A DNA stretch of 64,000 nt from Arsukibacterium tuosuense (GCF_900215315.1 NZ_OBEB01000002.1:1-64000), one strand, 5' to 3'; counted from the first letter of the stretch, positions 32,113-46,809 are shown. Notes: a model not told the origin generated them from the letters alone. Numbers and translations are program-made.

Positions 32113-34170
32113 CTACTGTAAAACTGAAATATCAGCGACTTGCAGGAATAATTCCCGCAGCTGTTTTAACAACGCGAGGCGGTTAAAGCGCACGGCGTTA
32201 TCGTCAGCATTTACCATTACCTGATCAAAAAAGCTGTCGATCACACTACGCATACCGGCTAAATGGGCCAGGCTGTCGCGGTAGCTGTGACCTTCTATCT
32301 GATATGCTTGTTCGGCAGTGATTGCCTGATAAAGCGCGTGCTCTGCTGATTCTTGCAGTAAGTTAGTACTTACTTTCGGTGGTATGTCGTCAGCTACTTT
32401 CGCCAGAATATTAGCTACTCGCTTATTGGCGGCTGCTAAGGCGGCTGCGGCGTCCAGTTTACTGAATTCGGCCACCGCACTTACCCGCTTGTCAAAGTCA
32501 CTTGGGCTGGTTGGCCGACGTGCCAGTACAGCCTGAATAACATCGACTGCATAGCCTTCATCCTGATACCAGGCGCGGAACCGTCCCAGCATAAAGTCCA
32601 GAACTTCGTCGTCGACTTTTGGGTTAGTTAACTTGTCAGCAAATGTTTGCTGGCTGAAGGCAATAATCTCAACCAGATCCAGAGCCAGTTGTTTCTCAAC
32701 CATAATCCGCAGCGCACCTATAGCAGCCCGGCGTAATGCAAAGGGGTCTTTATCACCTTTCGGGATCTGGCCGATACCAAAAATACCGACTAAAGTATCC
32801 AGTTTATCGGCAATGGCTACCGCAGCGCCTTCTAAGCGGCTTGGTAACTGATCGCCGGCAAAACGCGGCATATACTGCTCGTTTAATGCCAGTGCGACCG
32901 CTTCGTCCTCGCCGTCCAGCCGGGCATAATGCATACCCATGATGCCCTGCACTTCCGGAAACTCGCCAACCATATTGGTCATTAAATCGGTTTTCGATAG
33001 CAAGCCGGCCCGCTCTGCGGCAGCCTGATCGGCACCAATTTTCGTCGCGACAAAACCGGCTACTTTGCTAATGCGCTCTGATTTTTCCGCCAGGGTACCT
33101 AACTGCTGCTGGAACAACACCGTTTTTAAACTATCCAGCCGCTGTTCCAGTTTGGTTTTACAGTCAGTGTTAAAGAAAAACTCAGCATCGGCTAAACGTG
33201 GCCGCACGACTTTTTCATTGCCGCTGATAATTTGTTGCGGATCTTTACTTTCAATATTGGTTACAAAGATAAACTTATTCAGTAAATTGCCCTGCTTATC
33301 CAACAGCGGGAAGTATTTCTGATTATCTTTCATCGTTGAAATTAACGGTTCAGCCGGCACCTGCAGAAAGCTTTGTTCAAAGCTGCCGACTAATACCACT
33401 GGCCATTCCACTAACGACGCCACTTCTTCCAGCAAGGCATCATCCATTTGCGCAGTGGCGTTTAAGCTGTCAGCCGTGGCGTTAACCTGTTCGGCAATCA
33501 TAGCTTTGCGCTGATGGTAATCTGCCACCACATAAGCCTGCTGCAAGGTCGGTAAATAAGCATCGGCATTGGCAATTTCAACCAGTTCCGGCGCATGGAA
33601 ACGATGGCCATAACTTTTATTATTGCTGCTGCGGCCCAAAATAGTGGCAGGCACTACCTCGTTGCCATACAGCATAATAATAGTATGTACTGGCCGGATA
33701 AACTCCGCATCAGAGCTACCCCAGCGCATTGGCCGGGCAATCGGTAATTTAGCCAGGGCAGTTTTTATAACGTCAGCCAATAACGCAGTGGTGTTCTGGC
33801 CCTTCTGTAATTGCTTATGCAGCAACCAGGCACCTTTGTCAGTTTCCAGCCGCTCGGCTTGCTCAACACTTATGCCACAGCCAGCCGCCCAGCCAGCGGC
33901 AGCCTTGGTAGGCTTACCATCGGCATCAAAGGCAGCAGCAATAGCAGGGCCGCGCTTCTCGACAACTTTATCGCTCTGGCTCTGTGCAAGGCTGTTTACC
34001 CGCACTGCTAAACGCCTGGGTGCGGCATACCAGATCACATCGGTATGGCTAAGCTCTTGTTTTGCCAACTCGCTGGCAATGTTGTCGGCAAAGGCACTGG
34101 CCAGAGTTTTAAGCGCTTTTGGTGGCAGCTCTTCAGTACCAATTTCTACCAGAAAATCCTGTGCGCTCAT
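32113..34170 (-). CDS. glyS: glycyl-tRNA synthetase beta subunit
   Basis: 685 residues, full length. The beta subunit binds tRNA-Gly and is needed with GlyQ for an active alpha2beta2 enzyme. The start [23 protein letters not shown] and the internal HD-like domain and C-terminal anticodon-binding region are typical. It overlaps glyQ by 4 bp, consistent with equal synthesis. A terminator follows at 32065. Confidence 0.98.
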   Translation of the reverse strand: MSAQDFLVEIGTEELPPKALKTLASAFADNIASELAKQELSHTDVIWYAAPRRLAVRVNSLAQSQSDKVVEKRGPAIAAAFDADGKPTKAAAGWAAGCGISVEQAERLETDKGAWLLHKQLQKGQNTTALLADVIKTALAKLPIARPMRWGSSDAEFIRPVHTIIMLYGNEVVPATILGRSSNNKSYGHRFHAPELVEIANADAYLPTLQQAYVVADYHQRKAMIAEQVNATADSLNATAQMDDALLEEVASLVEWPVVLVGSFEQSFLQVPAEPLISTMKDNQKYFPLLDKQGNLLNKFIFVTNIESKDPQQIISGNEKVVRPRLADAEFFFNTDCKTKLEQRLDSLKTVLFQQQLGTLAEKSERISKVAGFVATKIGADQAAAERAGLLSKTDLMTNMVGEFPEVQGIMGMHYARLDGEDEAVALALNEQYMPRFAGDQLPSRLEGAAVAIADKLDTLVGIFGIGQIPKGDKDPFALRRAAIGALRIMVEKQLALDLVEIIAFSQQTFADKLTNPKVDDEVLDFMLGRFRAWYQDEGYAVDVIQAVLARRPTSPSDFDKRVSAVAEFSKLDAAAALAAANKRVANILAKVADDIPPKVSTNLLQESAEHALYQAITAEQAYQIEGHSYRDSLAHLAGMRSVIDSFFDQVMVNADDNAVRFNRLALLKQLRELFLQVADISVLQ

Positions 34171-35093
34171 TTGGCCTCCTGCTGTTGTGGCGTAGCGTTT
34201 TTACAAAGCGGAAAACCAAGTTTCTCACGGCTGGCGAAATAGGCTTCGGCACAGGCCTTAGCTAAAGTACGCACCCGCAGAATATAACGTTGGCGCTCAG
34301 TTACCGATATAGCATGGCGCGCGTCCAACATATTAAAGGCATGCGAGGCTTTCATCACTTTTTCATAAGCCGGTAGCGCCAGGCCCTGCTCTATCAGGTA
34401 GTGGCTTTCTTTTTCACATTGGTCAAACTGGGCAAATAATGCCGGTACATCGGCATGCTCAAAGTTATACGTCGACTGCTCAACTTCATTCTGGTGGAAT
34501 ACATCACCGTAGGTAACCAGGCCCAACGGGCCATCGGTCCAGACTAAGTCATAGATAGAATCAACACCCTGAATGTACATGGCGAGACGCTCTAAGCCGT
34601 AAGTAATTTCACCGGTAACCGGCCGGCATTCTAAGCCACCCACCTGTTGGAAGTAGGTAAACTGAGTCACTTCCATACCGTTTAACCACACTTCCCAGCC
34701 CAGGCCCCAGGCACCCAGCGTGGGTGATTCCCAGTTGTCTTCAACAAAGCGGATATCGTGCACCAGGGTATCAATCCCCAACTCACGCAGTGAGCCTAAG
34801 TACAGCTCCTGAATATTGTCTGGCGATGGTTTTAAGATCACTTGAAACTGGTAGTAATGTTGTAAACGGTTCGGGTTTTCACCATAACGGCCATCGGTAG
34901 GCCTGCGGCATGGCTGCACATAGGCCACGTTGGTTGGCTCTGGCCCAAGTGAGCGTAGAAAGGTCATCGGGTGGAAGGTACCGGCACCCACTTCTAAATC
35001 CAGCGGCTGGACAAGAACACAGCCCTGACGGGCCCAGTAATCCTGTAAGGCCAGTATTAACCCCTGGAAGGTTTTAATATCGTATTTATGCAT
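34167..35093 (-). CDS. glyQ: glycyl-tRNA synthetase alpha subunit
   Basis: 308 residues, the class II catalytic subunit that makes glycyl-AMP. [37 protein letters not shown] and [21 protein letters not shown] are diagnostic. It is coupled to glyS. It lies 63 bp downstream of gyrB on the same strand; the gap has a short GGGGC/GCCCC hairpin without a T-run. Confidence 0.98.
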   Translation of the reverse strand: MHKYDIKTFQGLILALQDYWARQGCVLVQPLDLEVGAGTFHPMTFLRSLGPEPTNVAYVQPCRRPTDGRYGENPNRLQHYYQFQVILKPSPDNIQELYLGSLRELGIDTLVHDIRFVEDNWESPTLGAWGLGWEVWLNGMEVTQFTYFQQVGGLECRPVTGEITYGLERLAMYIQGVDSIYDLVWTDGPLGLVTYGDVFHQNEVEQSTYNFEHADVPALFAQFDQCEKESHYLIEQGLALPAYEKVMKASHAFNMLDARHAISVTERQRYILRVRTLAKACAEAYFASREKLGFPLCKNATPQQQEAK

Positions 35094-35156
35094 GCGCTGC
35101 TAACTCGCTAAAATGACTGAGGGGCCGCAGCCCCTGTCTTGTTATCTGGTAAAAAA

Positions 35157-38676
<3,520 letters not shown>

Positions 38677-38679
38677 TAT

Positions 38680-39783
38680 TTACAAGCGCATCGGCATAAC
38701 AACGTAAGACGCACCTTCGTTACCAACACCTTCAATTAAGGTACTGGAGTTAGCATCATTTAAATGCAAAATAACCAGATCAGTATTCAGGGTGTTTAGC
38801 ACGTCCAGCATATAACCCACGTTAAAGCCAATTTCCAGTGGCTCCCCCTGATACTCAACTTCAATAACCTCCTCTGCCTGTTCATGCTCAGGGTTATTGG
38901 CCATAATTTGCAGCTCATCGTTGTTCAACGTAAAACGCACGCCACGGTATTTTTCATTAGATAAAATTGAAGCGCGGGTACAGGCATCTTTAAGCACCGG
39001 CCGGTGGGCAGTAACCAGTTTTGTGCTGTTACGCGGCAGCACCCGCCTATAATCCGGGAATCGGCCATCAATCAGTTTACTGCTAAAGGTAAAACCCTGA
39101 TCAGACAAGCGGATATGGTTCTGGCCCAGGCTTAACTGAATAAGCTGATCATCATTAGCCAGTAAACGCATAATCTCCAGCACACCTTTACGTGGGATAA
39201 TGATTTGCTTTTGCTGCAAATTTACACCGGGCAATGCCAGTTTACTGAGTGCCAGACGATGGCCGTCTGTACCCACTGCCGTTAAGCTGCCATTGTCTAC
39301 TTCAAATAACAAACCATTCAGGTAATAACGAACATCCTGATTCGCCATCGAGAACGCTGTGTCATCCAGTAATTTACGCAATTGCTGGCGGCTGATACTG
39401 ATATCAACCTCGCCCTGCCAGCTTTCCAGATTAGGGTATTCGGCAGCACTTAAGGTTGACAAGGTAAATTTAGTTTTGCCACAGGTTAAAATGCAGCTTT
39501 CAGCCTGCATTACCACTTTAATATCGCTATTTTCCGGTAAGCTGCGGCAAATATCCAACAGCTTTTTCGCCGGCACAGTAACCCGGCCAACCTGTTGCAC
39601 CTGCACAGCGTCAGTGGTGGCAACCAGCTCAACTTCTAAGTCTGTACCAGTTAATGCCAGCTGCTGTTCTGTTACTTCCAGCAACACGTTAGATAAAATA
39701 GGTAAAGTGTGACGGCGTTCTATGGCACCCGACACCATTTGCAGTGGCTTGAGTAAGGCGTCTCTGTTGATAACAAATTGCAT
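38680..39783 (-). CDS. dnaN: DNA polymerase III beta sliding clamp
   Basis: 367 residues, three clamp domains. MQFVINRDALLKPLQMVSGAIERRHTLP at the start and SYVVMPMRL at the end are typical. It encircles DNA as a dimer and tethers polymerase III. It lies between dnaA (37 bp upstream) and recF (3 bp downstream) in the conserved operon. Confidence 0.99.
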   Translation of the reverse strand: MQFVINRDALLKPLQMVSGAIERRHTLPILSNVLLEVTEQQLALTGTDLEVELVATTDAVQVQQVGRVTVPAKKLLDICRSLPENSDIKVVMQAESCILTCGKTKFTLSTLSAAEYPNLESWQGEVDISISRQQLRKLLDDTAFSMANQDVRYYLNGLLFEVDNGSLTAVGTDGHRLALSKLALPGVNLQQKQIIIPRKGVLEIMRLLANDDQLIQLSLGQNHIRLSDQGFTFSSKLIDGRFPDYRRVLPRNSTKLVTAHRPVLKDACTRASILSNEKYRGVRFTLNNDELQIMANNPEHEQAEEVIEVEYQGEPLEIGFNVGYMLDVLNTLNTDLVILHLNDANSSTLIEGVGNEGASYVVMPMRL

Positions 39784-39820
39784 AGCTTAACCCTAGTTAG
39801 GATGACCCTGTTAAAACCTG

Positions 39821-41200
39821 CTATGAAGACAACGTGCGAATGAGGTTTTGAAAATCCTCTTTTATTTCGTGGGTTTCTTCTTTCAATGATTCTATTTTGC
39901 GACAGGCATGCAGCACTGTCGTATGATCACGACCACCAAACGCATCACCTATTTCCGGCAGACTGTGGTTGGTAAGTTCTTTCGATAACGCCATGGCCAT
40001 CTGTCGCGGCCGCGCCACTGAACGGGACCGGCGTTTTGACAACAAATCAGCCACCCGAATTTTGTAATATTCAGCTACTGTTTTCTGAATGTTTTCTATG
40101 GTGACCAGCTTATCCTGCAATGCCAGTAAGTCTCGTAATGCTTCACGAACGAAATCTATGGTTATCGGCCGACCGGTAAAATTGGCGTTGGCAATAACCC
40201 GGTTTAACGCGCCTTCAAGTTCACGGACGTTAGAGCGTAAGCGCTTGGCAACAAAAAAGGCGACTTCTTCCGGCAAACGAATTTGGTTTTCCTGCGCTTT
40301 GCGCATCAGAATCGCTACCCGGGTCTCGAGCTCCGGCGGTTCGATAGCGATGGTTAAACCCCAGCCAAAACGTGATTTCAGGCGGTCTTCCACACCATCT
40401 ATTTCTTTCGGGTAACGGTCGCTGGTCAGAATGATTTGCTGGTTTCCTTCCAGCAACGCATTAAAGGTATGGAAGAACTCTTCCTGCGAGCGCTCTTTAT
40501 TGGCAAAAAACTGAATATCATCGATAAGCAGCGCATCAACCGAACGGTAATAGCGCTTAAACTCTTCTATAGCATTGTTTTGTAACGCTTTTACCATATC
40601 CTGCACAAAGCGTTCTGAGTGCATATAAATTACTTTCGCGTCAGGCTTCTTGGCTAGAATGCCGTTGCCTACCGCATGTAACAAGTGAGTTTTACCTAAA
40701 CCGGTGCCGCCGTAGATAAATAACGGGTTATAAGCGGTACCCGGGTTATCAGCAACCTGGCTGGCCGCGGCACGCGCTAACTGGTTCGACTTACCTTCAA
40801 CGAAATTGGTAAAGGTATAATTAGCCCGCACGTTACTACGCACTATGGTTTTTGGGGCGGGCTCAGCGGTTTCACGCGGTGCCGGGCCAGGGTTATTCTG
40901 GCTGGCTTCCGGCTGTGGTAAATGGCTGTTGCCCGGCGGCCGTTTAGTTTGCTGTTGGCTGTTACCAACATCAAACTTCAGCCGGGGGGCATCGTCACCA
41001 CAATAATCCTGGATCAGTTCCAGGATCCGGTTCAGGTACTTTTCGCGTACCCAATCCAGTACAAACCGGTTTGGCGCATACAGGATCAGCGAGTCAGACG
41101 AGCTATCTGCCTGTAGAGGCCGGATCCACATACTGAAATGCTGGGCAGGAAGCTCCGCCTGCAATGCCTGTAAACAATTTTGCCAAACAGATTGATACAC
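39821..41200 (-). CDS. dnaA: chromosomal replication initiator DnaA
   Basis: 459 residues. Domain I (about 1-80), a proline/glutamine-rich linker (about 85-115), the AAA+ domain with Walker [17 protein letters not shown] and Walker [10 protein letters not shown], and domain IV with the DnaA signature [15 protein letters not shown]. It binds TTATNCACA boxes; perfect copies lie in the origin (53.7-53.9 kb) and one in its own promoter (41278-41286). It is the first gene of its operon. Confidence 0.99.
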   Translation of the reverse strand: MYQSVWQNCLQALQAELPAQHFSMWIRPLQADSSSDSLILYAPNRFVLDWVREKYLNRILELIQDYCGDDAPRLKFDVGNSQQQTKRPPGNSHLPQPEASQNNPGPAPRETAEPAPKTIVRSNVRANYTFTNFVEGKSNQLARAAASQVADNPGTAYNPLFIYGGTGLGKTHLLHAVGNGILAKKPDAKVIYMHSERFVQDMVKALQNNAIEEFKRYYRSVDALLIDDIQFFANKERSQEEFFHTFNALLEGNQQIILTSDRYPKEIDGVEDRLKSRFGWGLTIAIEPPELETRVAILMRKAQENQIRLPEEVAFFVAKRLRSNVRELEGALNRVIANANFTGRPITIDFVREALRDLLALQDKLVTIENIQKTVAEYYKIRVADLLSKRRSRSVARPRQMAMALSKELTNHSLPEIGDAFGGRDHTTVLHACRKIESLKEETHEIKEDFQNLIRTLSS

Positions 41201-41263
41201 CGTGTCTCCTGAAGCCCTGGTTAAAATTATAAATTAAGGCTGGTGTCATTACGCAAGTCGGCC

Positions 41264-41293
41264 ATTATCGTATGATCTTATCCACAAGTTCAA
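41264..41293 (-). promoter_or_regulatory. dnaA promoter containing a perfect DnaA box
   Basis: On the minus strand, -35 TTGAAC (41288-41293) and -10 GATAAT (41264-41269) are 18 bp apart. The DnaA box TTATCCACA (41278-41286, plus strand) fills the spacer, so bound DnaA would block the promoter. The rest of the 440-bp dnaA-rpmH gap holds five GATC sites and a weaker box-like TTTTCCACA (41460-41468, minus). Confidence 0.65.
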
Positions 41294-41524
41294 CATTGAC
41301 TTTTCAAAAAAAACCTCTGCTGCAAATAAATTAATGTAAGCATCTGTATTTGTTAATTAATAATGCCTTATTCTATTTAATAATACTGAACAAATCCGGC
41401 AGCACTTTCTGGCCTAAAAAACAATTAACCCACATTTTATTCAGTAAGATCAGTGAGGCTGTGGAAAACTTATTAAAGTGAACAGTAAAACAACGATCAG
41501 ATCAGAATAAAAGTAAGGATCGCA

Positions 41525-41553
41525 TTGACTTTGTAGCCCGAACTACTTAAAAT
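41525..41553 (+). promoter_or_regulatory. rpmH-rnpA promoter
   Basis: -35 TTGACT (41525-41530), 17-bp spacer, -10 TAAAAT (41548-41553), followed by a GC-rich TCGCGC. It lies about 88 bp ahead of rpmH and points toward it. Confidence 0.75.
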
Positions 41554-41595
41554 TCGCGCTCATTTTTGTCAGCTGCGTTTTGGTGTATTTGCTAA

Positions 41596-41778
<183 letters not shown>

Positions 41779-41796
41779 TCGGCTGTTAAGCGCTGC

Positions 41797-42165
41797 GTGG
41801 TCAGCCTGAACTTCGGCCGGGAGTTACGCCTGTTAGCTCCCAGTCAATTCGACAATGTCTTCCAACACCCTTTTCGGGTTGCTTCTCCCCTGTTTACCAT
41901 TCTTGCAAAACCAAATCAGCTTACACACCCGCGATTAGGCCTTACTATCGCTAAAAAACGTGTTAAATTGGCCGTGCAACGCAATCGTATAAAACGTTGT
42001 GTGCGTGACAGCTTTCGTTTGCATCAACACCAGTTGCCCGGCGTCGATCTGGTATTAATGGTAAAGGGTGATATCAGTAACACCCCGAATAGTGAACTGT
42101 TGAAACAACTGGAACGGCTATGGAGCAAAATCGCTCGCCAGTACATCGCTTTACAATCAAGCTGA
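41797..42165 (+). CDS. rnpA: ribonuclease P protein component
   Basis: About 122 residues. Basic RNA-binding protein that helps the RNase P RNA process tRNA precursors. The RNR-type motif [22 protein letters not shown] is intact, with [17 protein letters not shown] before it. The start is GTG at 41797, 18 bp after rpmH, with a weak ribosome binding site. The yidD start overlaps its 3' end by 46 bp. Confidence 0.96.
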   Translation: MVSLNFGRELRLLAPSQFDNVFQHPFRVASPLFTILAKPNQLTHPRLGLTIAKKRVKLAVQRNRIKRCVRDSFRLHQHQLPGVDLVLMVKGDISNTPNSELLKQLERLWSKIARQYIALQSS

Positions 42166-42383
42166 TGTTAATGCTGGTTCGTGGTTATCAGCTGGTATTA
42201 AGCCCGCTGCTGGGACCACATTGCCGCTTCAATCCAACATGCTCACACTATGCCATTACTGCTATTGAACGCTTTGGTGCGGTAAAAGGTGCTTGGTTAG
42301 CAGGCAAACGCATATTAAAATGTCACCCCTTACATAAGGGCGGTGATGATCCCGTTCCTGATAAGCATAATGAGAAAAGCTAA
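42120..42383 (+). CDS. yidD: membrane protein insertion efficiency factor YidD
   Basis: 87 residues. The YidD core is [32 protein letters not shown], followed by [18 protein letters not shown]. It has an N-terminal amphipathic helix and aids YidC-dependent insertion. The start used overlaps rnpA; an ATG at 42163 would leave a shorter but still core-containing protein. yidC follows after 3 bp. Confidence 0.95.
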   Translation: MEQNRSPVHRFTIKLMLMLVRGYQLVLSPLLGPHCRFNPTCSHYAITAIERFGAVKGAWLAGKRILKCHPLHKGGDDPVPDKHNEKS

Positions 42384-42386
42384 CCC

Positions 42387-44051
42387 ATGGATTCACAACG
42401 CAGTTTTTTAGTAATTGCCCTGGCAATCGTCAGTTTTTTCCTTTGGCAGGAATGGCAAAAAGATTATGGCCCAAAACCCATTGCCGCCCCCACTACGGCT
42501 GAACAGGCACAAAGTGTCACGCCAGGCAGCAGTACTACCGACAGTAACGGTGACATCCGGCTAACCGGTGATGATGCGCCCAGCCAGGTTACCGAGACCG
42601 CCACCCCATCGGCCCAGCTGGTAACAGTGGCAACCGACGTATTAAATGTTGAGATTGATACCAGCCGTGGTGACATTGTTGGCCTGACCTTGCCTGAATA
42701 CGAACTAACCAAGGGCAGTGAGCTGCCGTATGTATTAATGCGCAAACTGCCTGGTTTTGAATATACCGCGCAATCTGGCTTAATTGGTGCAGATGGCCCG
42801 GATGACCAGACCAACAGTCGTCAGCCATATCAGTTTGCGCAGCAGCAGTATCAACTGGCTGATGGCAGTGATGAGCTGGTAGTACCGCTGGTGACTAATT
42901 TTAACGGCTTACAAATAGAAAAGCGCTTTATCTTCAGTCGCGGCAAATATGATGTCCGGGTAGAGTATTCTATTGTCAACGAAAGTGATGTCAGTAAGCG
43001 TATTCAGCCTTATCAGCACCTGGTGCAAAACATCGATAACGGCGAAAGCAGCAGCATGATGATGCCTATTTACCGGGGTGCAGCTTACGGCAGCAATGAA
43101 GACCGCTACGAAAAATACGACTTTGACGATATGGCCAAGAACAACCTGGCTATTAATAGCACTGGTGGCTGGGTTGCGATGCTGGAGCACTACTTTGTCG
43201 CTGCCTGGGTACCTGACCAAACTCAGCCGCAACGTCTGTATAGTATGGTATCAGGTGCCAAAGGTGTTATTGGCAGCCGCAGTGAAGTGATTGAATTACA
43301 GCCTGGCGAAAGCACGGTAGTTGGCAGCACCTTTTATGCCGGCCCGAAACAGCAGGATAAATTAGCCGTGCTGGCCGATGGCCTGGATTTAACTGTTGAT
43401 TACGGCTTCCTGTTTTTTATTTCGCAGCCGTTATTCTGGTTACTAACCACCATTCAGGGCTTTGTAGTGAACTGGGGTCTGGCGATTATTCTGATCACCG
43501 TTCTTGTTAAAGGCATTATGTACCCGCTGACCAAAATTCAATATGAATCAATGGCCAAGATGCGCAACTTAAAGCCAAAAATTGAAGAGCTGCAAGCCCG
43601 GTATAAAGATGACCGCCAGAAAATGGGCCCGGCGATGATGGAGCTGTACCGCAAAGAAAAAGTTAACCCTATGGGTGGCTGTTTACCGATGCTGGTACAA
43701 ATGCCGATTTTCCTGGCGTTATACTGGGTATTCGTAGAAAGCGTCGAGCTGCGCCATGCACCGTTTATGCTGTGGATCACTGACTTATCGGCGAAAGATC
43801 CGTGGTACATCCTGCCGGTGCTGTTTGGTTTAAGTATGTTCGCCATGCAAAAACTGACACCAATGCAGGTTACCGATCCGCTACAACAGAAAATTATGAT
43901 GTGGATGCCAGTTGCGTTCTCAGTATTCTTTATCTGGTTCCCAAGCGGCCTGGTACTTTACTGGTTTGTCAGTAACCTTATTTCACTGGCGCAAATGCTG
44001 TATATCTACAAAGGTATGGAAAAGAAAGGCTTACATACCAAGAAAGCCTGA
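42387..44051 (+). CDS. yidC: membrane protein insertase YidC
   Basis: 554 residues. N-terminal membrane helix (about 5-22), a large periplasmic beta domain (about 55-335), then five C-terminal helices holding the insertase core (GLAIILITVLVKGIMYPLTK, GGCLPMLVQMPIFLALYWV). It inserts inner-membrane proteins alone or with Sec, including F0 subunit c, encoded here by atpE. Confidence 0.98.
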   Translation: MDSQRSFLVIALAIVSFFLWQEWQKDYGPKPIAAPTTAEQAQSVTPGSSTTDSNGDIRLTGDDAPSQVTETATPSAQLVTVATDVLNVEIDTSRGDIVGLTLPEYELTKGSELPYVLMRKLPGFEYTAQSGLIGADGPDDQTNSRQPYQFAQQQYQLADGSDELVVPLVTNFNGLQIEKRFIFSRGKYDVRVEYSIVNESDVSKRIQPYQHLVQNIDNGESSSMMMPIYRGAAYGSNEDRYEKYDFDDMAKNNLAINSTGGWVAMLEHYFVAAWVPDQTQPQRLYSMVSGAKGVIGSRSEVIELQPGESTVVGSTFYAGPKQQDKLAVLADGLDLTVDYGFLFFISQPLFWLLTTIQGFVVNWGLAIILITVLVKGIMYPLTKIQYESMAKMRNLKPKIEELQARYKDDRQKMGPAMMELYRKEKVNPMGGCLPMLVQMPIFLALYWVFVESVELRHAPFMLWITDLSAKDPWYILPVLFGLSMFAMQKLTPMQVTDPLQQKIMMWMPVAFSVFFIWFPSGLVLYWFVSNLISLAQMLYIYKGMEKKGLHTKKA

Positions 44052-44061
44052 CGACAATACC

Positions 44062-44218
44062 GACAGGCTGGAGTCGGGTGTTCTTGCGTAGCAGCGGCAG
44101 GGATGCCGCGCAGGCTGAGAGAGCACAGGGATGTGCTGTCGAAGGCGGCGAAGCAGGAATTTCCCGGCTCCGGCCAGATGTAAAAATTAGCCTGTCAGCA
44201 TCATGCGACAGGCTTTTT
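44062..44218 (+). ncRNA. structured region with alternative pairing before mnmE
   Basis: The 183-bp yidC-mnmE gap has two 6-bp hairpins with identical GGGA (GNRA-type) loops: GCGGCA-GGGA-TGCCGC (44094-44109) and AGCACA-GGGA-TGTGCT (44122-44137). GACAGGCT occurs both at 44062-44069 and at 44207-44214, and both can pair with AGCCTGTC (44189-44196). One pairing is a terminator hairpin; the other encloses the two GNRA hairpins and would dissolve it. An attenuator-like RNA is inferred; a dispersed intergenic repeat plus a terminator is the simpler alternative. Confidence 0.4.
44189..44218 (+). terminator. intrinsic terminator upstream of mnmE
   Basis: AGCCTGTC and GACAGGCT form an 8-bp stem around a 10-nt loop, followed by TTTTT. 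It sits 17 bp before the mnmE start, so it ends yidC transcripts unless the alternative pairing prevents it. mnmE would then need its own promoter or readthrough. Confidence 0.75.
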
Positions 44219-44234
44219 CCATTAAGAGGCAACT

Positions 44235-45608
44235 ATGTTTAGTACCGACACCATCGCCGCTTTAGCCACCGCGCCCGGCCGCGCCGGTGTTGGTATTATC
44301 CGCATTTCCGGCCCCGACACTAAAAAAGTTGCTCAGGCAATCTTGCATAAGCTGCCTAAACCCCGCTATGCCGAGTACTTACCTTTTTTTGATAACGAAG
44401 CAAGGGTGCTGGATCAGGGCATCGCCCTGTTCTTCCCAGGCCCCAATTCCTTTACCGGCGAAGATGTACTCGAGTTACAAGGCCACGGCGGCCCGGTGCT
44501 GCTCGATATGCTGTTAAAACAGGTGCTGGCTGCACCAAATGTGCGGATTGCACGCCCTGGTGAATTCTCGGAACGGGCTTTTCTGAACGACAAGCTCGAT
44601 TTAGCCCAGGCCGAAGCCATTGCCGATTTAATTGATGCCAGTAGTGTGCAAGCGGCCCGCAGTGCTATGCAATCACTGCAAGGTGAGTTCTCGCGCCGGA
44701 TTCACGAATTAGTGGAAAAGGTCATTTACCTACGGATGTATGTCGAAGCTGCAATAGATTTCCCCGATGAAGAAATTGACTTTTTATCGGACGGCAAAGT
44801 GGCCACTGATTTGGCAGAGATTATTGATTATCTGGCCACCGTTAAAAAACAGGCGGCGCAAGGCAGTATTTTGCGTGAAGGCATGAAAGTGGTGATAGCG
44901 GGCCGGCCTAATGCCGGTAAATCCAGTTTGTTAAATGCCTTAGCCGGGCGTGAAGCCGCTATTGTTACTGAGATAGCCGGCACCACCCGCGATGTGCTGC
45001 GTGAGCATATTCATATTGATGGCATGCCTTTGCATATTATAGACACCGCCGGTTTGCGCGAAGCGACCGATCAGGTAGAACAAATAGGGATAGAGCGCGC
45101 CTGGCAGGAAATTGCCCAGGCCGACAGGGTATTATTTATGGTCGACGGCACCACCACTGACGCTACCGACCCGCACGCTATCTGGCCCGACTTTATTGAC
45201 CGCCTGCCCGCGAGCTTAGGGGTTACCGTTATTCGCAATAAAGCTGATATTACCGGCGAGATTCTGATACCAGATGTAAAGCAGAACAGCAGCAAGGCTC
45301 CTGTTTATAGCATATCAGCGAAAACCGGCGCCGGTATAGATGCGCTGCGTGAGCATCTCAAGCAATGCATTGGTTTTGACGCCAGTACCGAAGGCAGCTT
45401 CCTGGCCCGCCGCCGTCATTTAGATGCGCTCGATCGCGCCGCCGAACATCTGGCCATTGGCCAGGAGCAACTCCACAGCTATATTGCCGGCGAAATTCTG
45501 GCTGAAGAGCTGCGACTAACCCAGCAGCACTTAAATGAAATTACCGGCGAATTTAGCAGTGATGATTTATTAGGGCGGATCTTCAGCTCATTTTGTATCG
45601 GCAAGTAA
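44235..45608 (+). CDS. mnmE: tRNA modification GTPase MnmE
   Basis: 457 residues: N-terminal folate-binding TrmE domain (about 1-118), helical domain and an inserted G domain (about 215-375) with [21 protein letters not shown] and NKAD. The C-terminus CIGK supplies the catalytic Cys. It works with MnmG (54121) on the cmnm5 modification of U34 in several tRNAs. AGAGG precedes the ATG. Confidence 0.98.
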   Translation: MFSTDTIAALATAPGRAGVGIIRISGPDTKKVAQAILHKLPKPRYAEYLPFFDNEARVLDQGIALFFPGPNSFTGEDVLELQGHGGPVLLDMLLKQVLAAPNVRIARPGEFSERAFLNDKLDLAQAEAIADLIDASSVQAARSAMQSLQGEFSRRIHELVEKVIYLRMYVEAAIDFPDEEIDFLSDGKVATDLAEIIDYLATVKKQAAQGSILREGMKVVIAGRPNAGKSSLLNALAGREAAIVTEIAGTTRDVLREHIHIDGMPLHIIDTAGLREATDQVEQIGIERAWQEIAQADRVLFMVDGTTTDATDPHAIWPDFIDRLPASLGVTVIRNKADITGEILIPDVKQNSSKAPVYSISAKTGAGIDALREHLKQCIGFDASTEGSFLARRRHLDALDRAAEHLAIGQEQLHSYIAGEILAEELRLTQQHLNEITGEFSSDDLLGRIFSSFCIGK

Positions 45609-45627
45609 TCTTGTAGCAGCTTCCCAG

Positions 45628-46809
45628 CTATTTTACCGCATCCAGCTGTTGCGCGGTTTGGTCAGTCCCGATTAATACCGCTATCAGCAAGGCACCCAGG
45701 CCTACAAAGCCGGCGGCCAGATATAGACCTAACGTATAGTAACCACTTACTTCTGCCAGATAGCCCGTGAGAGCAGGTGCGATTACCTGGGCACTGCCGT
45801 AGGCTAAGGTCATCTTGCCCATTAGTTTCGCCGGTTTACTGGGGTATAAGCGGCCGGCCATTGTCAGCACTAAACTGACCACGCCGATAAAAGTCGCGCC
45901 AAATAAGGCGGCGCTTAACAGCACCACCGTTAATGAGCTGAACCATAGCGGCAGTAAAATCGCCAGCATTTGCGCCAGTAGCGCCAGCATTATCGCTTTC
46001 AGGTAGCCGGTTTTGCGGGCAATAAAGTCCCATAGCAGCACGGCGGGGGCGGCGGCTAAACCCAGTACAATAAAACTCAGGTTACCGCTGCCAGTTAAAC
46101 CCGGCATGCGCTCTACTATGGTGACGATAAAGGTGGCGCTAATCACATAACCATAGCCGGCGCAAAAATAACTGGCCAGCAGCAGACGGTAAAAGCGTTT
46201 AGTGGGTGGGGTATCGGCTGAGCGGCCAGCTGCACTAACCGTAACGCTGGCAGGGCGTGGTAACCAACGCCAGGCCGGAATAGCCAGCAGCACCGCCAGC
46301 AAGGTGAAGTATTGCCACTGGGCGCGCCAGTCCAACTGCAGTTTTAGCATCAGTTCTACCAACACCGCAGCAAGCGCAATACCCAGGCCCAGCCCGGCAA
46401 AGTGAATACCCAGTTCAGCGCGCTGCTTATGGCTAAGCAGCCAGTGCATGATCAGGCCGGAAGCAATCAGCATTGAGCCGGCACTGCTTAAACCTGCCAC
46501 AAAGCGCCAGAATGACCACAGATAAACGTTCTCGGTGAATGCCATGCCAAGGGTACTTAAAACCGCCAGAACCAGGCCAAGCCGGTACAGGCTGTCTTTT
46601 AGTTTAAGGTTAGTCAGGTTGGCCGCCAGCAGCGCACCGGTCATATAGCCCAGGTAATTAATAGCTGCCAGCATACCGCCGCTGCTATCAGTCAGGATGG
46701 TTTGCTGCTGCATCAGCGGCAGTAGCGGCGTATAGGCAAAGCGGGCCACGCCCAGGCAAAGTAACTGGCTGAAAAACCCGGCTAACAAGACATAGTAGCG
46801 CTGTGGCAA
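45628..46809 (-). CDS. MFS transporter, YbfB/YjiJ type
   Basis: About 393 residues, 12 predicted membrane helices. FFSQLLCLGVARFAYTPLLPLM at the start, GGMLAAINYLGYMTGALLA and the R-F-GLSSAGSMLIASGL stretch match the YbfB/YjiJ family of the major facilitator superfamily. The substrate is unknown. I chose the TTG at 46809 (AGGGG 6 nt upstream) because the family begins there; the frame extends to another TTG at 46857 without a good ribosome site. It converges on mnmE. Confidence 0.85.
   Translation of the reverse strand: MPQRYYVLLAGFFSQLLCLGVARFAYTPLLPLMQQQTILTDSSGGMLAAINYLGYMTGALLAANLTNLKLKDSLYRLGLVLAVLSTLGMAFTENVYLWSFWRFVAGLSSAGSMLIASGLIMHWLLSHKQRAELGIHFAGLGLGIALAAVLVELMLKLQLDWRAQWQYFTLLAVLLAIPAWRWLPRPASVTVSAAGRSADTPPTKRFYRLLLASYFCAGYGYVISATFIVTIVERMPGLTGSGNLSFIVLGLAAAPAVLLWDFIARKTGYLKAIMLALLAQMLAILLPLWFSSLTVVLLSAALFGATFIGVVSLVLTMAGRLYPSKPAKLMGKMTLAYGSAQVIAPALTGYLAEVSGYYTLGLYLAAGFVGLGALLIAVLIGTDQTAQQLDAVK

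Noticed and set aside
33623-34195. 190-codon open frame opposite glyS
   Set aside because: Lies wholly antisense to glyS, is rich in Ser/Ala/Arg as expected for a codon shadow, and has no recognisable domain or ribosome binding site.
35121-35134. GGGGC-CGCA-GCCCC hairpin after gyrB
   Set aside because: A 5-bp stem without a following T-run on the minus strand; too weak to call a terminator.
41300-41520. A second origin beside dnaA
   Set aside because: Only one perfect DnaA box and five GATC sites lie in this gap, far fewer than between mioC and mnmG; better explained as dnaA/rpmH regulation.
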